From Lentinus brumalis (Eukaryota; Basidiomycota; Agaricomycetes; Polyporales; Polyporaceae): a stretch of DNA of 64,000 nucleotides. The stretch covers positions 62,001 to 126,000 of the forward strand of contig MARA01000047.1 of NCBI GenBank assembly GCA_001792895.1, in the 5' to 3' direction. The notes under the pieces are model-generated. The model ran no database searches and had not been told where the DNA came from. It was given only the letters and a program-made list of their open reading frames with translations. The translations under genes and the position numbers were made by a program. This document shows, piece after piece, positions 36,676 to 49,089 of this stretch (its first letter is position 1; each line of letters starts with the position of its first letter).

Positions 36676-39600
36676 ATGCCCCCACGCACAAAGCGCAATG
36701 CTATCAACCCCCGCCGCCATCATTCCGCCGCCCACCCCGCGCAGTACCACGACGACGAGCCTTCGCCCGCCGCCCCGGACCTCCTCTCCTTTGAGCCTAC
36801 TCTCGACGCCCCGCCCGGAGCGGCGTACGGCGCGATGACCCCCGCCGTCTTCGACCCCGACCCACCCCCCTCCGACCCAGAGCTCGGCCGCGCGGCGACC
36901 GTCATCCGCGATAGCCACCCCGACGCGCAGCCAGTCGAGTATGCGAAGGACGTGTACGACCTGGACTCCGACATCGACGACGGCGGCCCTATCTCGCCCT
37001 CCACCTCGCCCCCGCCCCCTCCTCCTTCGCTATCGCCCACATCCCGCGCTCGGGGCTAGCTCAGCTGGCCGTCGCGGAGGATACCACGTCGGACGAGTCG
37101 TCGCTCAGCAGGAGCATCGGCCATACGAGGTCTCCGGTCTTAGCCCGGTAAGTCTCCTTCCTGCCTATCGTATCGTCCTTCCCCCTTTGTCTACCTTCTT
37201 CATTTCGTGTATGCGTGCTTTCGTGACGTCGCGCGCACGTTCCTTCCCTCTTCTACAAGCTGAGACGAACTGTTCCACTCCGAGTTCTTTGATGCGTTAC
37301 CACATGCATTGCTTGACGTTCTAGCCTTGCGTCTTGCCATCCTCGTGCAGCGACGAGCCCTTGGATCCGTCGCGACACTGTTCCAGTCTTGTATGCGCTT
37401 GCGATCATAGCGCAGCGATGTCCCTTTGACTTCCATGACCTCTTCTGGGGCTCATGCCACTGTCCGAGGTGCTCCGCTATCTGCGCACCGGCGAATGACT
37501 CGGTGCCGGCGTACTGTTGACGTCGTGAGATGCTTCGGCTGCTCAAGAAGAGCCTGTTTCTGCTGTTCGCGCGCGCATGCTCCCATCCCCGCGTTTCGAT
37601 AGCCGAGCCTCGTGAGTGGATGGCTTCGTTTCGAATGCATGCTACGACATGTGGAATGAGGATCCTAAAGCCTTGTGTCGCCCGAACGGGCAGAGCTCTC
37701 GACCTGTTTCACTGTCGCTGTCAACAGTCGTCGAGAGTGAGAGTATACACATGGAGCCTGTGCGCTCGTCGCCCGACGAGTGTGTGCGGTGCGTGCCTTC
37801 TGCGCGCATGTCCTGGGAGTCGTCGGGTACATACTGTGATATCGATGTTGGAGCGCTATTTTGTTGCCTGCGCTCCTGCGGCCTTGCGGCCTGCTAGCAT
37901 GCAGCGTCGACGTCGAATGATTTTTAGTATGTCATATGTGCGCAGGGAGTGTAGAGGCTAGCCGGCTGCCGTTCGCAGTGCCTGCAGCGTTGGGTGTACA
38001 TAACCCGAGGACGGTTCTGATTGCTTGCGACCTGCAGCCTGGCTGGTGAACTCTCCACGCGCGGGGGAGCGTTGGTGGTGGTCGATCAGTCCGGCGACGG
38101 GTAGCCTGCGTCATGTATCTGTCTTGGTGCTCGACGCTCGTGTGCGGAGGTGCATGCGGGTCGCGCGGGCGTCGATCCGGCTAGACGTTGCTGCATGAGA
38201 CGTGCTTGGGCAACTTTGGACGCTCCACGTGTCTCTCCTGTCTTATCACACGCATGCCGTGGTCAGCAACGGCATGTACGCTGGACTGTTGAGCGTTCGT
38301 ATGTGGTTACCTGCTCGAATGATCGGGAGTTGGGATGCTCGAGTGCGCCCGGGGCGCGAATCACTTCCTCTGCAGGACGGCTCTTGCTCTACTACGGACG
38401 GAAGGCTTGCTTGCTTGTGCCTATCGAGCACGAAAGAAGCTGTTGCAGACATGTCTACGCAACTGGCGAGGAACATCCTGCGAGACTGGAACGAGCGGCG
38501 GGCAGCACGAGTCGTACGTTCTTGAGTCAGGGAAGACAATGCAGGCCGTGCGCGTGGATGTCTCAGATTTCGCCGTTCATCTCGTGCTGGGTGTTATCTG
38601 CCGTTGTCGATTGTGTCGAGCACGGTATCGTCGAGCGCGGCAGGCAGGACGAGTGGTGCCAGCACACACGATCCCAGCAGTGCGCCTACAACGCTCCGGG
38701 TCGGGCAGCTGGTCAGTTTTGCTGTCCTTTCTTGCCTATGGACCCGCCGCCGCCGTTGGGTATTGGGTATTTAGCCCGTCTTGTCCACGTGCGAGGACAC
38801 CTCTGGGTCTTGCGAGCTTGTGTGCACTCTGCTGACGGTGCTGCGCGACGTGGGCTGCATTGGGGCCGTGAGCGGACAGAGCGGACATAGGCCGAGACTG
38901 GAATGCGCCTTGCAGTCCTGCGACGGGCTGGGACGTTGTGCGGGGCTTGCATGGGACGCGCGGGGCGTGTCGTTGTGCACGTATTGCTCGACGGGAAGCA
39001 GACGTCTGAGACGAAGCTGGCGGTTCGCGTGTGCGGCTCAGGACCGGGACGGTGTGTGTGGTCGCGTCGAGCACATCTCTCGTGCAGCCCGTCACCGTTG
39101 TGTTTTCAGGACCGGGCCGTCGTGCTGTCCAAGTACTGGCTCTCGACCCTGAGTACGGTCGCGTCGGGCGCGTCCCTCGTGCAGCTTGGTCGCTTAATCA
39201 GAAGGTGCCCTGCACAGAGGAAGGATGGCACAGCGGCTGCTTACTTGCTCGCACGTGGGTGTGACCTGTGAGAGCGGCCGTGCAGATCTGCGCACTGGAA
39301 CGCTTCGAATCCGCATACACGATAGCATATACGCCTCGTGGTGGTCGGGGTGACTCGTTCGGTGTGGTCGCACCCTGCACGCGGGGCCTGTGTGCTCGTC
39401 TCAGGCTTCGATATCCACATATACCCCTCGTGGTGGTGATCGGGGCCATGTTTGATGACTCGCGTCGCTCGAGGCTTTGTGCGACGGCGGGACCGGTGCG
39501 GTGTACGCTGCTGTGACTTGGACCGTGCGGGTTCTCGTCGTTGTAGTGGTTTTCGCGACTTGTGTCTGCCGTCGTCTCGTCTCTTCTCTGCCCTTTGTCT

Positions 39601-42600
39601 TGCGTTCTGTACGTGACGCGTGAGCTGCTCCGTTCGTCCAGTGCCTCCAGTCTGCGGCGATCACAGTGCTGTGTCTTCGCCTCGCTTGGGAGAAAGCTAT
39701 CCGGTTTTTTTCTTTCATCTCCGTGGGTTCTGTGCTAGTCGATCCGCACGCGTATTACATGCTCCTTGCCTCCTTGCCGTTTACGTCCCCCGTCTTTGGT
39801 GTCTACGATGACTTACACGGCTCTCTTGCAGGGAACCCACGACGCTCGAGACGTTCTCGCGCACGATCCGCAACTACGTTCCCTCGTCCATCCCCATACC
39901 GACCGCTGCGCCGACGCCTCCACGCGTCTCACGCCCCGTCTCGTTCGGCAGCTTCTTGACGCCATCAACGCACACCACGTCTCCGCCGGTCCGCGAACGC
40001 AATCCGGAGTGGAAGCGGCGCGGGAGCGAGACGTCGTCGCAATCTGAGCGCGGTTCCGGGCCCGGGGCTGGCGAGATGCCGGTGTTCAGCTTGGACGACG
40101 ACATCCCCGAGGACGGGCCGCGGGAGCACGAGCGGCGGGTCACGCGGTACCCGGGCGTCGGAGACACGGAGGAGGTGCTCTGGGCGGGGTGGGACGTCCT
40201 CGCGGACGCGGAGGTCAAGTCCAGGTACGTCTCACATCGCGGTGCCGAGAATTGTCCTGTGCTGATAGTCACGTAGGTCTGTTCTGATGCTCGGGTACCC
40301 GCGCGGGCTGCAGATCTGGGACTGCTCGAACCTGGGCTCGGTGTCGGAGCTCTTGAACTTGACGGGCGCGCAGTGGGGCGCGGTCGAGTTCGCGGGTGTG
40401 CTCCCTGATCCCCCACTGTCTGCGGACGATGCGTTCCGCGCGAAGCGGCCTTTCATTGGATTTTTGTACGTTCTCCGTCTCTTGATCTGGCAACATGCGT
40501 ACTGACTGGGGTGATAGATCGCGCACTGCGCGCGGCACGGACTTTCTTGTTTACTCGTTACGCACCCACGAAGTCGTCCAACGACTCACACTAATCGGAC
40601 TCACGTCTTTTGCTGCATCTAGTCATTATATTGTCCTCGTACGTCTCATTTTCTTATCGTCTGACATGTCGCTGACGCACGCGCAGTGTATATCAAACCC
40701 AGCAACGCTTCACATTATCTCGGCCTGTACATTGACCACGCTGTACACTATACCTTCCGCATCTCTTGTCACTTTCACGCCACCATCCGCATCGACGACA
40801 ACAGTAAAGCCAAACATTCACGATGTACTACCACTAGACATAGACCAACACTACTCCCGCTCTTCCTCTTCTTCTGCGCTCCCCCGTCCCGTCTACGCAC
40901 TCTCTAATCGTCTGTTGGCTTACGTCTCCCCTCTCACCAGACACGACATCGCTCCGTCCATCACCCCCGGACAGGCGCACACCAGCCTCCCCGTCACCGC
41001 CCCCGATGCGGCCTCGTCGAAGTTCGGAATCGGCATGTCCCAAGCGGAGCTCGGCACCGCTGCGCTCAAGATCGGGGGCAGCGTCTTCAGCGGGATGAAG
41101 ACCCTCGGTGGGATGGCCTTCTCCGCCGCCCGTGCAGGCGTCACCGCCGCCGTCTCGGGAGAACAGGCCCAAGCATCTCCCTCCTCGCACACCCGCAGCT
41201 CATCGACCTCTGGCGCGAACTCGGCCGCGGGCGCGCTGGGCATGTTCTTCTCGAAGAGCGCCCCTGCTGCGACGCACGAGTACCAGACGGCTGCTGACCG
41301 ACGAAGGCGCAGTCTGCGCGTGTCGTCGCCCACCGATGGGGAGGGCGTGTTTGATTCGCAGGCGACTGTTACACCCGGCACGCTCGGCCCGCCGCCGACG
41401 TCCCCGGTGTCGCCGGCTGGGTGCAACATCACTGTCGTCGACCTGAACGCGCTCTTGTCGTCCTCGTCTGCCTCTGCGCAGCCCGAGACGGTTGCGCAGT
41501 TCACGTTCTCGAAGCCGGCTACGATTAGCGGGCTGAAGTTCTCCGCGGACGGGACGAGCATCGCGGTGTGCTCGAAGGACGGGCACGCCGTGCGCGTCCT
41601 CCAGCTGCGTCCTACACCCTGGGTTCTGCGGCAGCCTCCCCCGGAGCAGCGCCCGTCGCCGTCGTCCTCGCCGCACAAGCATAAGCACAGTCCGCAAGAA
41701 GTACGCCGGACGTCCTCCGCGTCCAGCGAGGTGGGGGAGGACTTGGCGGAGTCGATGCAGCATGTGTATACGCTGCGGCGGGGGCGGACATCGGCGGTCG
41801 TGGAGGGTATGGAGTGGGCGCACGACAAGCTATGGTTCGGGATGAGCACGCGGAAGAGGACTTTGCATGTGTTTGCGGTGAACCCGCTCGGGGGCGTCCG
41901 GATGGGAGCAGTCATCTCGCGGGGAAGGTGGTTAATAGCGCGGAGCTGGTGAGTTTCCATATCCATGCGCGGGACATCCGATACGTTGAGATGGTCTATG
42001 GACGATGCTAATCCTCGTATCGTCGCAGGTATCGACGTCTACAGAGCTCGCGCCGCTCGTCCGCGTGCGGCTGAAGCCCCTCCCGCAGGACGCCGCGAAC
42101 ATCCCCTGCGCGTTCACCTTTCTGCGCTCCTCCGACACGACGCTCCCGCAATCGCTCCTCCCTCCAGCCTCGGTACACTTCTCGGCGTCGTCCTCACCCT
42201 CGTCCGTCAGCTCGACCACCCTCTCCAAGCCCGTCTCCCCAGCACAGCGTCCCACCCGGCCGACGAACTACAAGGACATGCTCGTGTTCGACCCGAACGA
42301 CGGTACGCTCACCCTGCACCGCATCTATGCGGAGCGGCCGCCCCCGGACCAGATCGGGTCTATCCCCGTCGCGGGCGGGATGAGCATCTCGCTGCCGGGG
42401 ATGAGCACGCTCGCGAGTCGGATGAGCACCTCTGCGTCGCCTCCTGCGGGGACGAGCATGAGGACTGGCGGGTCGGGGCTGACGCAGATGATGGAGAGAG
42501 GCACGGAGATGGTGGGGAGGGAGAATGTTGTGGGGACCTGGTCGTTGGCGAGGGGACGGGACTGGCCGGAGGTGAAGCAGAGCTTGAGGAGCGGGGGTGG

Positions 42601-43607
42601 GAGGGCTGGTGTTGGGAGGGCTGGGAGGATCGCTAAGGCTGAGTGGGTTTCTCCTCTTTTCTTTGACTGGACGATTGCTGACGGGACCGAATTGCAGCTG
42701 GCTCTCCCGCGCCGAGCTTTCGACGTTCTCTACGTCTCCGCGTATCCTCCCGCGGCTCATATACCTCTCGCACCAGTTCTCGTTCCACGCGCTCGGCGAG
42801 GATTACCACGCGCTCATCCGAAGCTCACACTTTGACGTGCCCTCGTCCCAGATCGAGGTGCGCAAGCCCATCGAGGTCAGCGCGTTCGCGTCGGGCGACA
42901 GCGAGGCGTTCGTCCAAGGCCTCCCCTCGCACTCGCACCACTCGATCGCTCGCGCTGCGTCTTCGTTCGACGAGCCGCTCGCGTCCGCCCTGACTGCTCA
43001 GCTGCACCCGCTCAACCCGTCCCCGCCTGTACTGCCTATGCTCCCGAACGGCGCCCCCAAGTCACGTATTGGCGCGATCCCGATCCGGCAGGTCGCGGCG
43101 GGCATTCAGGACGGGATGTCCGAGGGCCTGGGGAGGATCCGGAGGGAGTTCGGGAAGGCGCGCTCGCCGCGGCTTGTGGCGAGGCGGGACGACCAGGGGG
43201 CGTCAGCGGTGCCGGTCCCGCTCGAGTTCGATGAGGAGGACGAGGACTTCCTCGTTAGGGACGGCGAGTCCTCTGGTGCCGTCGCTGTGGCTGTCCCACA
43301 TGTGTTCTCCCCGGAAGTCGAGGCGGAGACGGACGTGATCTCGCGCTCTGCGTCGACGAGCACGGGCACGGGGGTCCTCTCGACGCCGAACATGGAGCCG
43401 CTGCCCGTGGAGCCGGGCGAGGGAGACGAGGGCGCGTGGACTGGGTGGGGGCTGGAGGAGCAGCAGGCGGTGGAGGACGCGGAGCGGTTTGATGATATCA
43501 CGGTCGGGTTCATGGACGAGGAGCATGAGACGATGCGGGAGCGGGAGTCGACGGTGGCCGCCGCTGCGAAGAAGGGGAAGAAGCGGCGCGCCGGGCGGAG
43601 GGCGTGA
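36676..43607 (+). CDS. BCAS3-type WD40 / Atg18-like protein, complete copy
   Basis: Seven exons: 36676-37147, 39832-40224, 40277-40465, 40518-40638, 40687-41948, 42029-42642 and 42698-43607, about 1,320 residues. Residues 1-290 are acidic, Pro/Ser-rich and disordered. A WD40-like propeller follows (LGYPRGLQIWD, NPATLHIIS, RPVYALSNRLLAYVS, ISGLKFSADGTSIAV), interrupted by a Ser-rich insert. Then come GRPDGSSHLAGKVVNS and a C-terminal BCAS3 domain (LSRAELSTFSTSPRILP, YLSHQFSFHALGEDY). BCAS3 relatives bind phosphoinositides and associate with autophagic membranes; this role is inferred from family. Two single-base deficits occur: C5-G-C5 at 37009-37019 (copy A has C6-G-C5), and five G at 41890-41894 where six restore the frame. 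The exon sum is 3,961 and becomes divisible by three when both are restored. Intron 1 is 2,684 bp. The exon 6 donor (GTGGGT, 42643) is the least certain junction. Confidence 0.85.
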
Positions 43608-44667
43608 GCTGTGTTCCACATGTTGGTTGCGTAGCGGTAGCGCGGCGCAGTGTGGGCGACAGCGAGTTGGGTCCCCCACGCTGATCGCGAAGCGGGGGGA
43701 GCGGGACGGGAACGGGAGCATGGACGGGTATTCGGTGTTCAGTGTTTGCAGAGAGGCGGCTGCGCCCATGCGGCTGCCGGGACTCTACTCGTATCTTGCT
43801 GGGACTGGGTACGCCGGGCTTAGGATGTATAGTATAATCGAAGGGAAGAAGAAGCACAATGTAACAATGTGATTTGCACGCAGTCCGCGACGTGGTCGCT
43901 CGGATGACATCGTCAACGCGTGCTTCGCACTGGAGGTGAGTGAGTCGCGGCATATCATGGTCGGGTATGGTGCAATGACGATTTCGTATACTTTTGCAGC
44001 ACATGGCACAGACAGACTCACTCTGTTCGGAGCGGAATCGCGCTGCCACTCAAGCTTCAGAGCTTCACGATGTCATAGTTATACTGCCTCCGGCCCCGCT
44101 CTTCCCAACATCGAAGCGTTTGAGATGTCAGTACATCATCTCACCGAGGGGGGCTTCCTTGTATACGTCTCTCCGGGGACTCCTCACGATTGTTTATAGC
44201 ATCGCCTTGTCCAACACAGCATCCCAGAGGTAGCCCCGCAGAAGCCCCGGATGCAGGGACAATCTGCTTGATGCCCTGGCTAGAACCCGGCGTACCAAAG
44301 CAATTTCAATAGCCGAGCAGAGTCAGCAGGATGCAGTCGACAATCGCCGCCGACTCTGTACTCACCAATGCAACAAGAAGACACCAAAAGGCCTCCGGAC
44401 GCACCGGAACTGCAACGAGCGCATCAGCCGGACGATAGAGCACGCACTCACATGATGCCAAGGAGGTATCTCGCAGCGTCTGTGTTTCTGCGACGTTTAT
44501 CCTACGATATTTTGCACAGAGTCCTCAAGGCGCGCGAAGAGCGCGGACGCGCTGCCGGCGATGCATAAAGGGCCGACGTATTCGAGCTGTATCTCCTGCT
44601 CGTCTCCGACCTTGCAAGGCTTCAGGGACGATCGTGCGGTTGCAAACGGCATAGGTGAAGCATCCCA
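43608..44667. other. intergenic region, no gene seen
   Basis: About 1.06 kb between the BCAS3-type gene and the aldose 1-epimerase, both on the plus strand. It contains only short frames without domain-like content, AT-richer stretches suitable for transcript ends (around 43,825-43,870), and a CATAAAG motif near 44,563 that may belong to the epimerase promoter. Confidence 0.5.
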
Positions 44668-46256
44668 ATGGTAGCTGTATCGCTGAGTTTGCTGGCTCTG
44701 GGGCTGCTCGCGAAGTTTGGGCGTGCTGCCGATTCGGTCTTGGCTCCAGACTGGGTAAGATCGCACCGGATCCTCGCGATGCACGGAACTGACTTGGGCC
44801 GCTTTGTAGCCATTCGACGTCACCACTCTGAAGGCGCCGGACGGGTCGATCACCGCGAAGTTCGTCTCGTTCGGTGCGACACTGACGGAGCTCTGGGTCA
44901 AGGACCGCCTTGGAAACGCACGGGACATCGTTCTCGGCTACGATGACAACGTATGTTGGATCACGTCTAGGACGCGAATGCGGTTACTCACTTTATCTTG
45001 CTCGCAGACGAGACTTCTCACAGACCCGGATCATCCTGTATTCAACCCTATCGTTGGGCGGTAAGGTCCTTCCGCCTCCTCACCAGCAGCACTGATTGAC
45101 CACCGTTCACAGCTACGCGAACAGGATCAAGAACGGTATGAATCTTGTCGTTTATAGGAAGCCTATCGCAAGCCTGAGCTCAATCGCTCGTAGGGACGTT
45201 TTCAATACCAATCACGAAGGACCCGCAGCCCGACGGCCCCAATGTATTCCACATTCCGACAAACGACCACGACGGGCAAGACACCCTCCATGGAGGGATA
45301 TATGGCTGGGACCGAAGGAACTGGACGATCGTGGAGAGAAACTCGACGAGCGTCACCTACTTCCACCTTGATCGTGCGGATGAGGGCTTCCCCGGATACG
45401 TAGAGGCGCATGTGAGCAGCTTTCTGCATGCTATCGTCCATCACAACTGACTCGCGGTGCAGGTCACGCACACTGTCGAGAACGGCGGGATCTTGCACAC
45501 TTCCATCCTTGCGCAACCGACAGAGAAGACGCCAATTATGCTGACGCAGCACATCTACTGGAACCTCGACGCGTTCCAAGGGGCAGACGACGTCCTCGAC
45601 TATAAGCTGCAGGTCGACTCCTCGCGGGTGGTAGCGGTCGATGGCGATGCGATCCCTACGGGGAAGTTCACCGATGTCGCCGGGACTCCCTTCGACTTCC
45701 GGGAGGCCAAGCCAATCAGCTGGCGGTGGAACGAAACTGTCGGCTTGTGTGGCGGAGGTACGTGAGCGCCATCCCTCAAGCGGCAACACGATGAACATGA
45801 CTGAGTCGTGAATTGGCACAGAATGTTCGGGTTACGACCATTGCTGGATCTACGACAAAGCACATGAGAAAACTCCGGGGATCTCCGTATGGAGCGACCT
45901 TTCAGGTATCAGGTGAGAAGTTCCCGCCCTCTTCCGAAGCGGCTTGCGCTCATCTGGATTTCAGGCTTGATGTCACCACGAGCAACCCAGCCACACAGGT
46001 CTACACCGCCTACTGGCTGAACACCCCGCGCAAGCTCGTTCACGGAGGTCCTTCCCTCAACTACTCAAAATGGTCCGCCGTTGCCATAGAGCAGGAGGGA
46101 TACATCGACGCCATCAACACTCCTGAGTGGGGAGTTGATCAGATTTGTCAGTGGTTCGTTTCCGTACCTCGACTTGCGCTGACCGCGATGTCCGCAGACT
46201 ATCCCGGGAAAGATTATACCTGGGAATCGACGTACAAGTTCTCGACTATCCACTGA
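44668..46256 (+). CDS. secreted aldose 1-epimerase (galactose mutarotase family)
   Basis: Nine exons (44668-44754, 44810-44950, 45008-45060, 45113-45135, 45194-45411, 45463-45757, 45822-45912, 45965-46146, 46198-46256) sum to 1,149 bases, giving 382 residues with no frame problem. The first 20 residues are a hydrophobic signal peptide (MVAVSLSLLALGLLAKFGRA), so the enzyme is predicted to be secreted. The family interconverts alpha and beta anomers of aldoses. Catalytic landmarks are present: the RYANRI arginine, the histidine in DTLHGGIYGWD, the histidine in TQHIYWNLDAF, the aspartate in SGYDHC, and the catalytic-base glutamate in VAIEQEGYIDA. Exon 4 is a 23-base microexon. The gene converges on the first FAD monooxygenase, with 145 bp between their stops. 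A role in supplying a sugar anomer to a neighbouring oxidoreductase is possible but inferred. Confidence 0.92.
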
Positions 46257-46401
46257 GTGTGACGGGTATGTAGCGCTTGGCGGAACGTGTTGTAGGTTGT
46301 GATACATCGAGTCGTTTCCTCGGTAGACACCGTGTCAACGTCTACAACGTCAGAAATTCCCCTATACGCAGATGCTTGCGGTCTCAAGTGAGTCTGCGCA
46401 G

Positions 46402-48379
46402 TCACATGATGGTACAGATCTTCGACAACCACTGCGTCTTTGGCTGCTCGTCCGGACCTCCCTCTTGCACTGCCCTCTCGAGCCGTTTCCGCGCCTCGTC
46501 CCAGTGCTCCTCCACCCTCTCTCCCCATTGCCACTTCCAGAGCTCTTGGATTGCCTCACTCAGCTCGTGAAGGCGTACTTTCGTCGTCTCTAGCTCTTCC
46601 TCTTCCGACGTCGCGGATACGGGCACCCCGTCGTACAATCCAGGGGATCGGAATTCATACATCCGTCCAACCTTCGCTGCGTTCTTGACAACCTTCTGAG
46701 CGAACGGCAGTCGAATGTCTTCATAAATCCGGAAGACTTCCGCAACGCGGGATAGAGTAACTCGAGAGTCGGACAGCATAAGTCCGATCAGGTATGCGTC
46801 CTACGGATCCCAGTCAGTCTTAATCACGAGGAGACATCCGCGGCGAACCTCGATCGCCTGACCGCCACCAGCTCCGAAGTGTGTCTCCATCGCGTGTACC
46901 TGATACCGGGTGTCAACGAGACTCGGGTCTCGTCAAGAAGGGGTAGAGCGCACCGCATCCCCGATGAGGGCGACTCGCCCGCTCACAGAAAATGGAAGTT
47001 CGTCCACAATGTGGATACCCCACAACGTCGGCTTCTCGACGCACTGCACAGACGTTCAGCAACGTCCGCGCAAGGAGTGGTCTCAGATGTCGACATACCG
47101 ATATCATCTGGTCAACTTCTACTTCCCAGCCAGGAAAGTGCGATGCGAGCTCTTCTTGAGTCGCGTCAGTAACCCACTTCTTTGGGTACGTCGTCCCTTC
47201 GCCTCCTGGAATCGTGACGAACGCAATCCAGTTCAGATATTTCCCATGAGAGATCGGATAAGTGATGATGTGCTGAGCGCGCCAGTATTGAGGTCTTCGG
47301 ACCAGAGCTCGAGCGACATGTCACGCACCTTCCCCTTCCCGCCATACTGGACCAGCCCAAACTTCAAAGTCAGCCAGGAAGTTGCGGTCCGTCGAGTTGA
47401 CAGACACCCACACTCATAGGACACTTCACCTGCAAGGCTCTGAGAGCGGGGTTGACCTCTCGCATCTTCGCGGTGGGAATCAGGAACCTGTATGCTACCG
47501 TCCCAGTCCATTTGGGGACGGCATGTTCGCATCGATCGCACTCCTCCTGCTTAACCATCTGGGCGCCAGTACAGTCGCGTTCATGCGCATATCGATACAT
47601 GGCCGTCCGTGTCTTCGAGTTGATCCCGTCGGCGCCGATGATCACATCGGCCTCCGCGGTAGTGCCGTCCTTGAAGTGGAGTACGTACGCTCCGGTGGCC
47701 GAACCGTTCTCGACAGCTTCCGTATATCGGACGAGTTTCTTGGAGGTGTGGATTGAGCAGCTCGGTGGTAGGTTTCGTACGAGGACATCAACCATTTCTG
47801 CGCGGTGCATCGTCGTAGAGCCATCTGTGGATAATGCAGGCGTCATCGGGCGGTGACAAGACCGAGTTCTAGGTGTCGCTCACTTGGTATCATCACAGTT
47901 CCAAACACAAAACCCTCGCGCTTCCAATCCGACTTGCGCAGGACGAACGCAGGCTCAGTGGGGCTGTCAGCGTTACAGCTCCTCTCATGACTTCGAGGAC
48001 GTGCTTACTGAGCTCTGTATCGTCTGCGGGCTGTTCCTCTGCTCCAGATTGTTCCTGCCTTACAGCCTCACCCGCAAGTTGGTCATAGATACCGAGCTGC
48101 CGCATGATCGCCCACGTCCGGGCCCATACTGAGATCCCTGCTCCGACTGTCGTGATTTCTGGCCCTCCCTCGTACAAGTCAACCTTGAGCGGAGAACCTT
48201 TCTCCTCGTAACGTCCGAGGGTAACCGCCAGGGTCAGCCCAGCGATCCCTCCACCGCTACGGAAATTCACACAGTGAGAAACACGGTGATGAGATGCATA
48301 GCGTGACAACGTACACTATAGCGAGCCTGAATCTCGGAGTCGCGTAGGGAGCTGCGGGAGAAGCTGACTCGTCCGGCAT
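46402..48379 (-). CDS. FAD-dependent monooxygenase, salicylate-hydroxylase-like (paralogue 1)
   Basis: Nine exons: 48379-48315, 48256-48009, 47963-47884, 47824-47430, 47361-47329, 47272-47099, 47043-46954, 46899-46849 and 46800-46402, about 511 residues. The N-terminal FAD-binding motif is RLAIVGGGIAGLTLAVTLG. The DG motif is ADVIIGADGINSKTR, and the GD motif is RVALIGDAVHAM followed by GAGGGQAIEDA. These define flavoprotein aromatic hydroxylases (class A), which use NAD(P)H and oxygen. There is no signal peptide, so it should be intracellular. The exons sum to 1,535, one base short of a full frame; one extra C in the run at 47960-47963 (start of exon 3) would give a continuous frame, so an assembly error is likely. 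The exon architecture matches the next gene. The substrate is unknown. Confidence 0.88.
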
Positions 48380-49089
48380 AGCGGATGTTCGCCAGGTGGG
48401 AGCGAAGGAGCACGGGCAGTTCGATGCGGGAGGTGCTTGAACTCGGCCTCCTTCCCTCGCCACGGTCATTCTTATATCACATTCCCACCACCTGTCGGGG
48501 CACGTCATCCAGCTCATGCTCCATGAGACGACGTACGCAGCGTTGTTCGCACGAAGATGACCCGTCGCATGCGAGTGGGCGAAGGTTCTGTACACAGACG
48601 ACGCAGCCGGGGACTATTCTTGGCTTCACGTTCAGGATGCTCCGGGTGTGCCGTGCGAGCTTACGTGCGATGATCGTGAGTATTGCTGAGGCGGAGGAGC
48701 TTCCGAGGCAAACTTGGGGATGTGAGCCAAGTCCTTTGGAGGCGAAGGTCCTCGAAACGGCGTTCAGGTTGATTCTGTGACCCTTGCAGGACGTACCTGA
48801 ACAGAACGGCGATCGCGTAGCAATCATTGCCCGACGTTTGCAGCTCTGCAGATTGCGTGGTGAGTAGGTGCTCCGGTATGTCCCCTTGTGCCGTCCCAGA
48901 GGTAGCCAAAGTCGCGATACCCGGCAGCAGCTGCACAAAACTGAAGGTAAACTGATCGCCACTGATGTATGAATGCGATGACTCGAGCTATGACAACCCT
49001 GCGCCTGCATGACTGCGACCGTTCAATTTCATCAGTACGAAGTTATCAGATGATACCCACCGCTACGAAAACACTCACCTGCTACTTAA
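48380..49089. other. intergenic region between the two monooxygenases
   Basis: About 710 bp between the start of paralogue 1 and the stop of paralogue 2. No protein-like frame, RNA gene or repeat is evident. It should contain the promoter of paralogue 1, but no clear TATA box was seen. Confidence 0.5.

Larger units (their letters stand above)
27115..39437. repeat. 12.3-kb tandem repeat, unit 2
   Basis: Second unit, same length and order as unit 1. Its right end is where sequence changes from the tandem unit into the unique 3' part of the complete BCAS3 gene. At 39,505 this gene has A where units 1 and 2 (14,859 and 27,182) have G, and differences accumulate from there. The clearest internal difference between the units is the redistributed C tract at 37,009-37,019 against 24,685-24,695. 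Confidence 0.9.
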
